From Actinotalea lenta (GTDB lineage Bacteria > Actinomycetota > Actinomycetes > Actinomycetales > Cellulomonadaceae), in the NCBI RefSeq assembly GCF_030586465.1, contig NZ_JAUQYP010000001.1:1357446-1421445 (forward strand): a stretch of DNA of 64,000 nt, given 5' to 3'. The notes beneath the pieces were generated by a model that saw only the letters and a program-made list of their open reading frames with translations, had not been told where the DNA came from and made no database searches. Shown piece by piece: positions 45,795-54,453 of this stretch. The position numbers and the translations under genes were made by a program. Within the stretch, counting starts at the first letter, position 1. Each line of letters begins with the position of its first letter.

Positions 45795-46556
45795 ATGCGT
45801 CTGCCGAATCCGCTCTACGGTCTGTACGAGCGGAGGCTGGCCCGCAGCCTGCCCGTGGACGCCAGGCCGCGACACATCGGCGTCATCCTGGACGGCAACC
45901 GGCGGTGGGCGCGCACCTTCGGTGCCCAGGCCGCGGACGGGCACCGCGCCGGCGCGGACAAGATCGCCGAGGTGCTCGGCTGGTGCGAGGACGTGGGCGT
46001 CGAGCGCGTCACGCTCTGGATGCTGTCCACGGACAACCTGTCCCGCGCCGAGCGGGAGCTGGGCGACCTGCTCGAGATCATCGGCGAGGCCGTGACGGGT
46101 CTGGCGGCGACCAGGCGCTGGCACTTGCAGGTGATGGGTGCGCTCGAGCTGTTGCCGTCGGAGGTCGCGACCAGGCTGCGGGAGGCCGAGGCGGCGACGG
46201 CGGACGTGCGGGGGATGCACGTCAACGTGGCCGTCGGCTACGGCGGACGCCGGGAGATCGCCGACGCGGTGCGATCCCTGCTGCGCGAGCACGCCCGCAA
46301 CGGCACTCCGCTCGAGGACCTCGCCGAGTCGTTCGACGTCGAGCACATCGCCGACCACCTGTACACCAAGGGCCAGCCTGACCCCGACCTGGTGATCCGC
46401 ACGTCGGGTGAGCAGCGGCTGAGCGGGTTCCTGATGTGGCAGTCGGTGCACTCGGAGTTCTACTTCTGCGAGGCGTACTGGCCGGACTTCCGCCACGTCG
46501 ACTTCCTCCGCGCCCTGCGCTCCTACGCCGCCCGGGAGCGCCGCCTGGGCCGCTGA
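45795..46556 (+). CDS. Isoprenyl transferase (cis-prenyl diphosphate synthase)
   Basis: The 253-residue enzyme has the cis-prenyltransferase motifs HIGVILDGNRRWAR (with catalytic Asp), WMLSTDNLSR, VAVGYGGRREIADAV and DLVIRTSGEQRLSGFLMWQSVHSEFYF. It condenses isopentenyl diphosphate to polyprenyl diphosphate; in mycobacteria the gene beside hemolysin III makes short Z,E-farnesyl diphosphate, so a short chain length is a reasonable inference. ATG at 45795 follows TAGATT by 7 nt. Confidence 0.92.
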   Translation: MRLPNPLYGLYERRLARSLPVDARPRHIGVILDGNRRWARTFGAQAADGHRAGADKIAEVLGWCEDVGVERVTLWMLSTDNLSRAERELGDLLEIIGEAVTGLAATRRWHLQVMGALELLPSEVATRLREAEAATADVRGMHVNVAVGYGGRREIADAVRSLLREHARNGTPLEDLAESFDVEHIADHLYTKGQPDPDLVIRTSGEQRLSGFLMWQSVHSEFYFCEAYWPDFRHVDFLRALRSYAARERRLGR

Positions 46557-46574
46557 CCCCACCCCACCCAGGGG

Positions 46575-46720
46575 TGATCAAGGAACTCCTGTCCGCCCCC
46601 GGGTGGTGATCAAGGAACTCCTGTCCACCCAGGGGCGACGATCAGGGAAGTCACGGCGCGCTGGACGAGCACGAGTTCCTTGATCACGGCCATGGGGTGA
46701 GCATCACTTCCTTGATCGCC
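46575..46720. repeat. Cluster of GATCAAGGAA inverted/direct repeats
   Basis: Two identical 20-bp copies (TGATCAAGGAACTCCTGTCC) start at 46575 and 46607. A degenerate copy lies at 46637-46654, and two copies in inverse orientation lie at 46673-46689 (GAGTTCCTTGATCACGG) and 46705-46720 (CACTTCCTTGATCGCC). Direct and inverse copies can pair into long stems. Related sequence recurs at 55685-55738. Confidence 0.8.
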
Positions 46721-46815
46721 TTGCCTGGAGGGCGTGTCGGCGCGGGGCGTCGGGCCGGGGTGCTTAGGCTCGAAGCACTCAGGACGGCGTCCGTCGTCCC
46801 TCGGGAGGCCGGCTC

Positions 46816-46902
46816 ATGGCTCTGACTGGGGGAGGCCGGTCCCCGGCCTCCAGGCCGGCCGACCGGGTCCACCGCAGCGGGAGCCGGCGTGCGCGTCGGT
46901 GA
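46816..46902 (+). CDS. 28-codon leader ORF upstream of phoH2
   Basis: ATG at 46816 follows GGGAGG by 7 nt and encodes 28 residues rich in Arg, Gly and Ser (MALTGGGRSPASRPADRVHR...). Its stop is 39 nt before the phoH2 GTG. A 9-bp hairpin, GGAGGCCGG/CCGGCCTCC at 46831-46851, lies within it. It resembles an attenuator peptide or the small antitoxin-like ORF recalled upstream of mycobacterial phoH2; no homology is established. Confidence 0.35.
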   Translation: MALTGGGRSPASRPADRVHRSGSRRARR

Positions 46903-46941
46903 CCCCCCGACTCGGCGCACCCGCGCCGGAGGGGAGCCCTC

Positions 46942-48252
46942 GTGAGCCGCACCTACGTCCTGGACACCTCGGTCCTGCTGTCCGACCCGCGCGCGATGCT
47001 GCGGTTCGCCGAGCACGCCGTGGTCCTGCCCGTGGTGGTCATCACCGAGCTCGAGGCCAAGCGCCACCACGCCGAGCTGGGCTACTTCGCCCGCAGCGCG
47101 CTGCGCACCCTGGACGACCTGCGCATCCTGCACGGGCGGCTCGACCAGGCGGTCCCGGTCGGTGACGCGGGAGGGACGCTCCGGGTCGAGCTCAACCACG
47201 TCGACCAGGCGGTCCTCCCGGCCGGCTTCAGGCTGGGTGACAACGACAGCCGCATCCTGGCCGTCGCCAAGAACCTGTCGGACGAGGGCCACGACGTCAC
47301 GCTGGTGTCCAAGGACCTGCCGATGCGGGTCAAGGCCTCCGCGGTCGGCCTGACGGCCGAGGAGTACCGCCACGAGCTCGCCGTGGACTCGGGGTGGACC
47401 GGCATGACCGAGCTCACCATCATCGAGGAGCAGATGGCTCGCCTCTACGAGTCCGAGCGTCTCGAGCTGGCCGACGTCGACCTCACCGCTCAGGAGCCGG
47501 GCCCCCTGCTGTGCCACACCGGCGCGGTGGTCCACTCGGCCCGCGGCTCGGCGCTGGCCCGGGTCACGCCGGACAAGCAGCTGCGGCTGGTCCGCGGGGA
47601 CGCCGACGCGTTCGGGCTGCACGGTCGCAGCGCTGAGCAGCGCATCGCGCTCGACCTGCTCCTCGACGAGGAGGTCGGGATCGTCTCGCTGGGCGGTCGG
47701 GCCGGCACCGGCAAGTCGGCCCTGGCACTGTGCGCAGGGCTCGAGGCGGTGCTCGAGCGCCGCCAGCACCGCAAGGTCGTGGTGTTCCGGCCGCTGTACG
47801 CCGTCGGGGGCCAGGAGCTCGGCTACCTGCCCGGCACGGAGAACGAGAAGATGAACCCGTGGGGCCAGGCGGTCTTCGACACCCTCGGCTCGGTGGTCTC
47901 CGGCGAGGTCGTCGAGGAGGTCCTGGACCGCGGCATGCTCGAGGTGCTCCCGCTGACGCACATCCGCGGACGCTCGCTGCACGACGCCTTCGTCATCGTC
48001 GACGAGGCGCAGTCCCTGGAGCGCAACGTGCTGCTCACGGTCCTGTCGCGGATCGGGCAGAGCTCGCGCGTGGTGCTCACCCACGACGTCGCGCAGCGCG
48101 ACAACCTCCGGGTGGGCAGGCACGACGGCGTCGCCGCGGTGATCGAGGCTCTCAAGGGGCACCCGCTGTTCGCGCACATCACGCTGACCCGGTCCGAGCG
48201 GTCGCCGATCGCCGCGCTGGTCACCGACATGCTGGAGGGGCTGGAGCTCTGA
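46942..48252 (+). CDS. phoH2: PhoH2 family protein (PIN-PhoH fusion, RNA helicase/nuclease)
   Basis: The 436-residue protein has an N-terminal PIN nuclease domain ([37 protein letters not shown] with the acidic metal ligands) and a C-terminal PhoH ATPase with Walker [14 protein letters not shown] (Lys258) and [13 protein letters not shown] as Walker B. PhoH2 proteins unwind and cleave RNA in an ATP-dependent way. GTG at 46942 follows GGAGGGGAG. The position between uppS-like and fum genes resembles Mycobacterium. Confidence 0.92.
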   Translation: MSRTYVLDTSVLLSDPRAMLRFAEHAVVLPVVVITELEAKRHHAELGYFARSALRTLDDLRILHGRLDQAVPVGDAGGTLRVELNHVDQAVLPAGFRLGDNDSRILAVAKNLSDEGHDVTLVSKDLPMRVKASAVGLTAEEYRHELAVDSGWTGMTELTIIEEQMARLYESERLELADVDLTAQEPGPLLCHTGAVVHSARGSALARVTPDKQLRLVRGDADAFGLHGRSAEQRIALDLLLDEEVGIVSLGGRAGTGKSALALCAGLEAVLERRQHRKVVVFRPLYAVGGQELGYLPGTENEKMNPWGQAVFDTLGSVVSGEVVEEVLDRGMLEVLPLTHIRGRSLHDAFVIVDEAQSLERNVLLTVLSRIGQSSRVVLTHDVAQRDNLRVGRHDGVAAVIEALKGHPLFAHITLTRSERSPIAALVTDMLEGLEL

Positions 48253-48255
48253 GCC

Positions 48256-48294
48256 GCCCACGAGGCCGGCGCCCACGTGGCCGGCCTGGTGGGC
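48256..48294. terminator. Terminator between phoH2 and the NYN gene
   Basis: GCCCACGAGGCCGGC (48256-48270) pairs with GCCGGCCTGGTGGGC (48280-48294), 15 bp with one mismatch, around a 9-nt loop, immediately after the phoH2 stop and before the convergent NYN gene. Confidence 0.6.
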
Positions 48295-48297
48295 GCG

Positions 48298-49512
48298 TCA
48301 GCGCCGTGCGCCCCCGACCCACGCCCGGATCGCCGACTCGTCCTGCGGCGAGAGCTCCATCCGGGCACCACGGCACAGCCCGACGACGTAGTCGGTCCAG
48401 GTCTGGGCGAGCTGGGCGACCGTCGGCTTCGTGCTCAGGTCCAGGCCGGAGTACAGCACCCCGGCGATCACCGCGTTGACCGAGGCCCGCCCGATCGCCT
48501 CGCCGGCGGCCTGGCAGGCGTCCCGCACCCGACGGGCGGTCTCGGCCCGCTCGAAGGGGCGCGAGCGCACGTCCTTGGCGAGCTCGCGCAGCAGCACGCC
48601 GTACCGCTCGGTCGGCAGGTTGGGGATGTCGGTGACCTCGACCACCTGGCGTTGCAGCGGAGGGAGATCGACGCCGTCGGCGCCCGGCAGGTCCGCCTCG
48701 CTGAACCGCTTGGGGTCCCACACCCAGCCGGGGGAGGGCTTGGTCGCCGTCCCCAGCTCGGGCACGACCGCCGCCAGCCAGTCGAAGAACCCGCCCGCAC
48801 CACCCCAGTCCGAGCCCGACAGGGCGGGGTCGGCCTTCTGCGCGGCCTGGGCCACGGCCCCGCCCGTCAGGGGCCGGTCCGCCGTGCGGACCTGGCGCAG
48901 CACCGCGCGCCGGGCGGGGCTCGGGGCGTCCTTGCGCCCGCTCGCCCTGGGGGCGGCCTCCTCCTCCGGTTCGGGCACCGCGGGCTCACGGACCAGCTCG
49001 ACCAGCTCGTCGGCCGTGATGACGGCGTCAGCCACCGCGCGGTAGGCGCTCGCCGCGGGTCCGGCGGTCACGATGGTCACCCGGCGGTCCGACGCCCGAC
49101 AGCGCAGGGCCAGCGGCGTGAAGTCGGCGTCGGCCGACACGATGACGAACTCGTCGTACCGGGTGGACGCCGCGAGCGCGTCCACCGCGTCGAGGACCAG
49201 GTTGATGTCCGCGCTGGACTTGCCCTGCTGGGTCAGCGACGGGCAGTCCACCACGCTGAAGCCGGCCCGCGTGAAGTTCGGCCGGAACTGCGAGAACGCG
49301 GCCGGGTTGAGATAGCAGGAGCGCACCAGGAACCGGCGGGTGAACTCTCCGTCGGCGTCGCTGCCGGCCTCCAGGGCGGAGAGCCAGTGCGCGGGCGAGA
49401 CGGCGAACGCCTCCGCAGCCTCGCGGTCCAGCCGCTGCAGGCCGATGTAGACGTTGTCGAAGTCGACGAACAGCGCGCAGCGGACCCGCCGGGTCTCGGT
49501 CTCCTCGGCCAC
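48298..49512 (-). CDS. NYN-domain RNase with OST-HTH/LOTUS domain
   Basis: The 404-residue protein begins with an NYN (PIN-like) nuclease domain: CALFVDFDNVYIGL, SSADINLVLDAVDAL and VIVSADADFTPLALRCRASDRRV, with the acidic residues of a metal-dependent RNase. A charged linker near residue 190 leads to an OST-HTH/LOTUS domain (RRAVLRQVRTADRPLTGGAVAQAAQ...WGGAGGFFDWLAAVV) and a helical C-terminus. The combination suggests an RNA-processing enzyme. It starts 3 nt after the fumC stop, so it is co-transcribed with a TCA-cycle gene. Confidence 0.85.
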   Translation of the reverse strand: MAEETETRRVRCALFVDFDNVYIGLQRLDREAAEAFAVSPAHWLSALEAGSDADGEFTRRFLVRSCYLNPAAFSQFRPNFTRAGFSVVDCPSLTQQGKSSADINLVLDAVDALAASTRYDEFVIVSADADFTPLALRCRASDRRVTIVTAGPAASAYRAVADAVITADELVELVREPAVPEPEEEAAPRASGRKDAPSPARRAVLRQVRTADRPLTGGAVAQAAQKADPALSGSDWGGAGGFFDWLAAVVPELGTATKPSPGWVWDPKRFSEADLPGADGVDLPPLQRQVVEVTDIPNLPTERYGVLLRELAKDVRSRPFERAETARRVRDACQAAGEAIGRASVNAVIAGVLYSGLDLSTKPTVAQLAQTWTDYVVGLCRGARMELSPQDESAIRAWVGGARR

Positions 49513-49515
49513 GGC

Positions 49516-50925
49516 TCAGGCCCGCGGCGGACGGGTCATGGACAGCACGTCCAGGGCGGCGTCGAGCTGGTCCTCGCTGATCTCCCCGCGGTCGACGAAG
49601 CCCAGGTCGAGGACCGCCTCGCGCACGGTCATCTTCCGTGCGACGGCGTGCTTGGCGACCTTCGCCGCCGCCTCGTAGCCGATCACGCGGTTCAGGGGCG
49701 TGACGATGGACGGCGACGACTCCGCGAAGGCCCGCGCTCGGTCCTCGTTGGCGGTCATCCCGTCCACGGTCCGGTCGGCCAGCAGGCGTGCCGCGTTGGA
49801 CAGCAGACGGATCGACTCCAGCACGCCCATGGCCATGACCGGGATCTGCACGTTGAGCTCGAAGGCGCCGCTGGCCCCGGCCCAGGCCACGGTCGCGTCG
49901 TTGCCGACCACCCGGGCGCAGACCATCAGGACGGCCTCCGGGATCACCGGGTTGACCTTGCCCGGCATGATCGACGAGCCGGGCTGCAGGTCCGGCAGCG
50001 CGATCTCGCCCAGGCCGGTGTTGGGCCCGGAGCCCATCCAGCGCAGGTCGTTGCAGATCTTGGTCAGGCTCACCGCGATCGTCCGCAGCGCGCCGGACAG
50101 CTCGACCAGGCCGTCGCGGGCTCCCTGGGCCTCGAAGTGGTTGCGGGCCTCGGTCAGCGGCAGACCGGTGTCCTCGCGCAGGAGCTCGATCACCCGCTGC
50201 GGGAAGCCGGCCGGGGTGTTGATGCCGGTGCCGACGGCCGTGCCGCCCAACGGGAGCTCTGCGGTGCGCGGGAGTGCGGCGGCCAGCCGCTCCGCGCCTG
50301 CCCGGACCGCCGCCGCGTAGCCGCCGACCTCCTGGCCCAGCGTGACCGGGGTCGCGTCCATGAGGTGCGTGCGGCCGGACTTGACCACGTGGGCCCAGTC
50401 CTCGGCCTTGCGGCCGAGGGCGGACGCGAGGTGCTCGAGCGCGGGCGCGAGGTCGTGGGTGAGCCCGGCGGTCGCGGCCACGTGCACCGACGTCGGGAAC
50501 ACGTCGTTCGAGGACTGCGAGGCGTTCACGTGGTCGTTGGGGTGCACGTCGCGACCCAGGCGGCGCGTGGCCAGGGTTGCGAGCACCTCGTTCATGTTCA
50601 TGTTCGACGACGTCCCCGACCCGGTCTGGTAGACGTCGACGGGGAAGTGCTCGTCGTGCGCGCCCGAGGCGACCTCGTCGGCGGCGGCCACGATGGCGTC
50701 GGCCATGTCCTGCTCCAGGACACCGAGCTCGGCGTTGGTGCGGGCCGCGGCCTTCTTCACGCGGGCCAGGGCCTCGATGTGGGTGCGTTCCAGGCGCGTG
50801 CCGGAGATCGGGAAGTTCTGCACCGCCCGCAGGGTCTGGGCGCGGTACAGCGCGTCGACGGGGACCTCGACGTCCCCCATGGTGTCGTGCTCGATCCGGT
50901 ATCCGGGCCTCGTCGCTTCGGTCAT
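49516..50925 (-). CDS. fumC: Class II fumarate hydratase
   Basis: The 469-residue protein has the fumarase signatures [50 protein letters not shown] and [16 protein letters not shown] (signature with catalytic Ser). It hydrates fumarate to malate. ATG at 50925 overlaps the methyltransferase stop (ATGA). The order methyltransferase-fumC-NYN appears to be one coupled transcription unit. Confidence 0.96.
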   Translation of the reverse strand: MTEATRPGYRIEHDTMGDVEVPVDALYRAQTLRAVQNFPISGTRLERTHIEALARVKKAAARTNAELGVLEQDMADAIVAAADEVASGAHDEHFPVDVYQTGSGTSSNMNMNEVLATLATRRLGRDVHPNDHVNASQSSNDVFPTSVHVAATAGLTHDLAPALEHLASALGRKAEDWAHVVKSGRTHLMDATPVTLGQEVGGYAAAVRAGAERLAAALPRTAELPLGGTAVGTGINTPAGFPQRVIELLREDTGLPLTEARNHFEAQGARDGLVELSGALRTIAVSLTKICNDLRWMGSGPNTGLGEIALPDLQPGSSIMPGKVNPVIPEAVLMVCARVVGNDATVAWAGASGAFELNVQIPVMAMGVLESIRLLSNAARLLADRTVDGMTANEDRARAFAESSPSIVTPLNRVIGYEAAAKVAKHAVARKMTVREAVLDLGFVDRGEISEDQLDAALDVLSMTRPPRA

Positions 50926-51776
50926 GGGGCCATCCTGGCATCGGCGTCGACCCCACGTCGCACCGCGCTCGCGCCCAGCCGGGCGTGGACGAGGCCGACG
51001 AGCCGCATCGGCCTCAGGGCGTCCGTGCGATCCCAGGCCGACGCGGGCACGGCCTCGGCGTCCGGGACCCACTCGGCCTCGAAGCCCCTCGCTCGCACCA
51101 TCGCGAGGATCTCGTCCGCCTCCGGCGTCCAGCGCCAGGGCTCCCCGCCGGCACCGGCAGCAGCGCCGACCGCCGCCGCGTAGCCGGCTCCGGCCGCGTC
51201 CCGTTCCCCGCGTGGCAGCAGGTGGTCCATGACGAGCTCGCTGCCGGGCGCCAGCCGTCCGAGCCCGCCCAGCACGGAATCGACCGAGGCGGGCGTGAGG
51301 TACATCGTGACGCCGAGCCACGCCACGACGGCCGGAAGGCTCAGGTCGAGACCAGCACGGGCGAGTTGATCGAGCAGCCCGGGCTGCCCGAGGTCCCAGG
51401 GCACGGGAATCGCCGACGGCGTCAGCCCGGCGCGCGCGAAGGCCTCCCGTCGATCCTCCAGGGCGTCCGGGAGATCCACGGCGAACGCCGTCAGGGGGCG
51501 GGCCGAGCGCTCGGCGGAGGTGTCCAGGCCGGCGCCGAGGACCACGTACTGCTCGGCGCTCGACGCCGCGAGCCGGTCCTCGGCGAAGCGGCTACGCAGC
51601 ACGGTGGAGGCGCGCGCACCCGCGAGGATCGGCTCGGCAGGCAGTCGGCGGTGGAAGCTCAGGGCCTCGTGGTCGGCGGCCAGCGCCACGGCGAGCTCGT
51701 CGGTCAGCAGGAACGGGGGCCGGTCGACCAGCACGTGGGCCGCGCGCGCGGCGCAGGACATCATCGCGGTGCTCAT
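50922..51776 (-). CDS. Class I SAM-dependent methyltransferase (SAM0257/LCMT-like family)
   Basis: The 284-residue protein has [14 protein letters not shown] as the SAM-binding motif [34 protein letters not shown] and VMDHLLPRG, typical of the leucine-carboxyl-methyltransferase-like family abundant in Actinobacteria. The substrate is unknown. I chose ATG 51776 because a GATACT -10-like element ends 9 nt upstream; ATG 51782 is an alternative lying within an inverted repeat. It is coupled to fumC by ATGA. Confidence 0.82.
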   Translation of the reverse strand: MSTAMMSCAARAAHVLVDRPPFLLTDELAVALAADHEALSFHRRLPAEPILAGARASTVLRSRFAEDRLAASSAEQYVVLGAGLDTSAERSARPLTAFAVDLPDALEDRREAFARAGLTPSAIPVPWDLGQPGLLDQLARAGLDLSLPAVVAWLGVTMYLTPASVDSVLGGLGRLAPGSELVMDHLLPRGERDAAGAGYAAAVGAAAGAGGEPWRWTPEADEILAMVRARGFEAEWVPDAEAVPASAWDRTDALRPMRLVGLVHARLGASAVRRGVDADARMAP

Positions 51777-51779
51777 GAC

Positions 51780-51850
51780 CATTCAAGTATCAATGAATGT
51801 CCCAAAATGCAACCGAACAATACCAAAAGAATCGCGTCAAGAAAAGGGCA
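51780..51850 (-). promoter_or_regulatory. AT-rich promoter region with CATTCA/TGAATG dyad
   Basis: This stretch is far richer in A and T than the surroundings. CATTCA and TGAATG (51780-51799) flank GATACT, the best minus-strand -10 candidate, placing a possible operator over the promoter and start of the methyltransferase gene. ArsR/MerR-like half-sites are conceivable. Confidence 0.4.
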
Positions 51851-51874
51851 GGGTGTCCCGTGCCGCGCCGGACC

Positions 51875-52510
51875 TCAGGCGATCGACCCGCGAACCGTGA
51901 CCGGCCGCACCCGCCCCTCGGCGAGGGTGTACTCGGCGCCGACGACGGCGCAGCTGCCGTCGGCCACGGCGGTGGCCAGACCCGTCGAGTACGCCATCAG
52001 CATGTCGACGGTGTGCGTGATGTGCCCGCGGCCGAGGGCGGCGGGCGACGGGACCACGACGCGGCACTCGTCGTCCCCGCTGCTCGGCAGCTCGACGATG
52101 CTCGGTATCACCCGGTCCACGACGGCGCGCACGAACCCGGTCGGCATGGTTCCGGTGGACAGGGCGTGCGCGGCGGCGGCGACCGCGCCGCACGAGTCGT
52201 GGCCCAGCACCACGACGAGCGACGCGCCGGCCACCACCACGCCGTACTCGATCGAGCCGATCACGGTGGTGTCCACGACGTGCCCGGCGGTGCGGATCAC
52301 GAACAGGTTGCCCAGGCCCCGGTCGAAGACGATCTCGGCGGCAACCCGTGAGTCGCTGCAGCCGAACACCACCGCGAACGGGTGCTGCGCCTCGGCGATC
52401 TCCCCGCGCCTGGTCGCGTCCTGGGACGGATGGTGCATGCGATCGGCGACGAAACGCTCGTTCCCGTCGAGGAGCGCAGACCACGCCTCGCCTGGAGTCA
52501 TGGCCGCCAT
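51875..52510 (-). CDS. Beta-class carbonic anhydrase
   Basis: The 211-residue enzyme has the beta-CA zinc ligands in FGCSDSR (Cys51, Asp53/Arg55 dyad) and GHDSCGAV (His104, Cys107). It interconverts CO2 and bicarbonate. ATG at 52510 and ATG at 52501 are both possible; neither has a strong ribosome site. Confidence 0.92.
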   Translation of the reverse strand: MAAMTPGEAWSALLDGNERFVADRMHHPSQDATRRGEIAEAQHPFAVVFGCSDSRVAAEIVFDRGLGNLFVIRTAGHVVDTTVIGSIEYGVVVAGASLVVVLGHDSCGAVAAAAHALSTGTMPTGFVRAVVDRVIPSIVELPSSGDDECRVVVPSPAALGRGHITHTVDMLMAYSTGLATAVADGSCAVVGAEYTLAEGRVRPVTVRGSIA

Positions 52511-52578
52511 GCTTGCAGGCCGACGGTGGCCGTGCGCGTCGGCTCCCCGCTGCACCTCCGGGTGTCCCACGAGCCCGC

Positions 52579-53001
52579 TCAGATGCCGATCAGACCGATC
52601 ACCAGCGACATCACCAGCACGGTGATCAGCTCGTGCGCGACGTTGACCGTGGTCAGCCCGGCCGGTCGGGCCTCGAAGGCGTCGTGCGTGATCATTCGCG
52701 CCGCGGTGAACCCTGCCCACAGCACGACACCCGTGACCAGGGCATCGACCAGGAACGTGCCCTGGTAGAACTCGAACGCGATGGTGATCGCTCCGGCGAG
52801 GACCATCGCGGTCACGAAGCTCACGGCGACGGTGACCAGGATCGGCAGCACCCCGCGCGAGGCGGCCGTGTCCCGGTCCACCTTGGCCTGGGTCATCCAG
52901 TACTCGCCGAAGACCCGCGGGGTGTACCAGAGCGAGCCCACGACCATGGTCGACGCGGTGGCCAGCAGCACCGCCCAGAAGTTGATCGTCGGCACGGTCA
53001 T
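52579..53001 (-). CDS. DUF1761 membrane protein
   Basis: A 140-residue protein of four hydrophobic helices containing VVGSLWYTPRVFGEYWM near the N-terminus and AHELITVLVMSLVIGLIG at the C-terminus, matching DUF1761. Function unknown. AGGAG lies 6 nt before the ATG at 53001. Same strand as the carbonic anhydrase but separated by 68 bp. Confidence 0.8.
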   Translation of the reverse strand: MTVPTINFWAVLLATASTMVVGSLWYTPRVFGEYWMTQAKVDRDTAASRGVLPILVTVAVSFVTAMVLAGAITIAFEFYQGTFLVDALVTGVVLWAGFTAARMITHDAFEARPAGLTTVNVAHELITVLVMSLVIGLIGI

Positions 53002-53168
53002 CATCGGCTCCTGGGTCGGCGGCACTCGAACGGGTCCAGCGGTGAGCCGGCGTGCCCCCGCGCCGGGATCGCCCGCAGTCTAGGGGTGCGCGGCGGTGGC
53101 GTGCCGACGTGCGGATCGGCCCCGGCGCCTGGTCGTGCCGACGCGCGACGAGCCGGGAGCGGACGTCG

Positions 53169-54179
53169 TCAGTCGAGCTCGGCCGCGGTCGGGGGGTTGG
53201 CGCCGGGCCGGCTCACCGTGATCGCCGCGATCCTGGCGCAGCGTTCGAGCACCGCCCGCCACACCTCGGTACCCGCGTCGCGCAGCGCAGGGCGGCGTTC
53301 CGCGCCGAGCAGGCCGGCCGACCAGAGGCCGTCGATCAACCCGCCCATGAACGAGTCGCCGGCACCCACGGTGTCGGCGACCTGCACCGGCGGCGCCGGG
53401 ACCTGCACCTCGAGACCTGTGGCGGTCACCGCCACCGCGCCGGCCCCGCCACGGGTGACGACGACGGCGGCCGGGCCCATCGACGCCCAGCGGCGGGCGT
53501 GCTCGAGCGGGTCGGCTGCCGGGTCGAGCCAGGTGAGGTCCTCGTCGCTGACCTTGACCACGTCGGACAGCGTGACCAGGTGGTCCACCAGGGCTGCGGT
53601 CTCCTCGGGCGGAGGCATCAGGGACGGGCGGATGTTGGGGTCGTAGGTCAGGGTCGCGGACGCGCGGTGCGCCTGGAGGATCCGTGCCACGTCCGTCGCG
53701 CCGGGCTCCAGCACCGCGCCGATCGACCCGGTGTGCACGACGAGGGGCGGGGCGGGCGGTGACGCCCAGTGCTCGGGCACCTGCCAGGCGAGGTCGAAGA
53801 CGTACGTCGCTGCGCCCGTGGCGTCGAGCACCGCCTCGGCGACCGAGGTGTGGTCCGCGCCGTCCGAGCCGGGCACCACTGCGACCCCTGAGGCGGCGAG
53901 GTGGGCGGCGATCTCCGCCCCGCGCGCGTCGGTGCCGAACCACGTCAGCAGGTCCACCCCGCGACGCAGACGCGCCAGCCCGATCGCAACGTTCATCGGC
54001 GAGCCGCCCGGGTGCTCGGTGCGCGTGCCGTCGGCGCGGCTCACCACGTCCACGAGGGCCTCGCCGATCACCAGGGCGCGGCGCTCCTCAGCCTCGACGT
54101 CGGAGGCGAGCTCGGTCTGGACGCCGGGCGCCAGGACGGCCTCGGCCTGGTCACCGGTGGTGCTGTCGGGCTCGTGCAT
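53169..54179 (-). CDS. PfkB family carbohydrate kinase (fructokinase-like)
   Basis: The 336-residue ribokinase-family enzyme has VIGEALVDVVSRADG and GGSPMNVAIGLARLG-type sugar-binding segment at the N-terminus and VADTVGAGDSFMGGLIDGL with the catalytic Asp at the C-terminus. Similarity is greatest to fructokinases, by motif only. ATG at 54179 overlaps the xseB stop by one base (TGATG), tying it to the exonuclease genes. Confidence 0.85.
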   Translation of the reverse strand: MHEPDSTTGDQAEAVLAPGVQTELASDVEAEERRALVIGEALVDVVSRADGTRTEHPGGSPMNVAIGLARLRRGVDLLTWFGTDARGAEIAAHLAASGVAVVPGSDGADHTSVAEAVLDATGAATYVFDLAWQVPEHWASPPAPPLVVHTGSIGAVLEPGATDVARILQAHRASATLTYDPNIRPSLMPPPEETAALVDHLVTLSDVVKVSDEDLTWLDPAADPLEHARRWASMGPAAVVVTRGGAGAVAVTATGLEVQVPAPPVQVADTVGAGDSFMGGLIDGLWSAGLLGAERRPALRDAGTEVWRAVLERCARIAAITVSRPGANPPTAAELD

Positions 54180-54418
54180 CACTGCTCCTGGGGCTCGTCG
54201 CTCGCGGTTGCCGACTGCGCGCGGGCCGCGTCCAGCCGCTGCCGCGCCCCGTCCAGCCACTGCTGGCAGCGGGCCGCGAGCGCCTCCCCGCGCTCCCACA
54301 GGTCGAGGGACGTCTCCAGGGGCTGGTCACCGGTCTCGAGGCGCTGCACCACCAGGACGAGCTCGTCCCTGGCCTGCTCGTAGGTCATCGCCGCGACGTC
54401 GTCGGGAAGTTCTGGCAC
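54179..54418 (-). CDS. xseB: Exodeoxyribonuclease VII small subunit
   Basis: The 79-residue protein has MTYEQARDELVLVVQRLETGDQPLETSLDLWERGEALAARCQQWLDGAR, the classic XseB helical pattern. With XseA it forms ExoVII, which degrades single-stranded DNA. GTG at 54418, 35 bp after xseA. Confidence 0.93.
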   Translation of the reverse strand: MPELPDDVAAMTYEQARDELVLVVQRLETGDQPLETSLDLWERGEALAARCQQWLDGARQRLDAARAQSATASDEPQEQ

Positions 54419-54453
54419 GGGGCCAGTAAACCGTGCCTCGGGGCGCGACGCCC

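Larger units (their letters stand above)
46557..46941. other. Intergenic region with GATCAAGGAA repeats and phoH2 leader
   Basis: These 385 bp hold a cluster of five GATCAAGGAA-type repeats (46575-46720), then TTAGGCT near 46764 as a possible -10 element, a GTGCTT/AAGCAC hairpin, and a 28-codon ORF with a 9-bp hairpin before phoH2. Nothing else is recognisable. Confidence 0.6.

Noticed and set aside
46575-46720. Possible CRISPR array in the repeat cluster
   Set aside because: Only five copies in mixed orientation, uneven spacing and no cas genes; palindromic dispersed repeats fit better.
48277-51183. A 968-codon plus-strand frame opposite NYN and fumC
   Set aside because: No domain or signal; Arg/His/Gly-rich composition; both genes on the other strand have clear family motifs.
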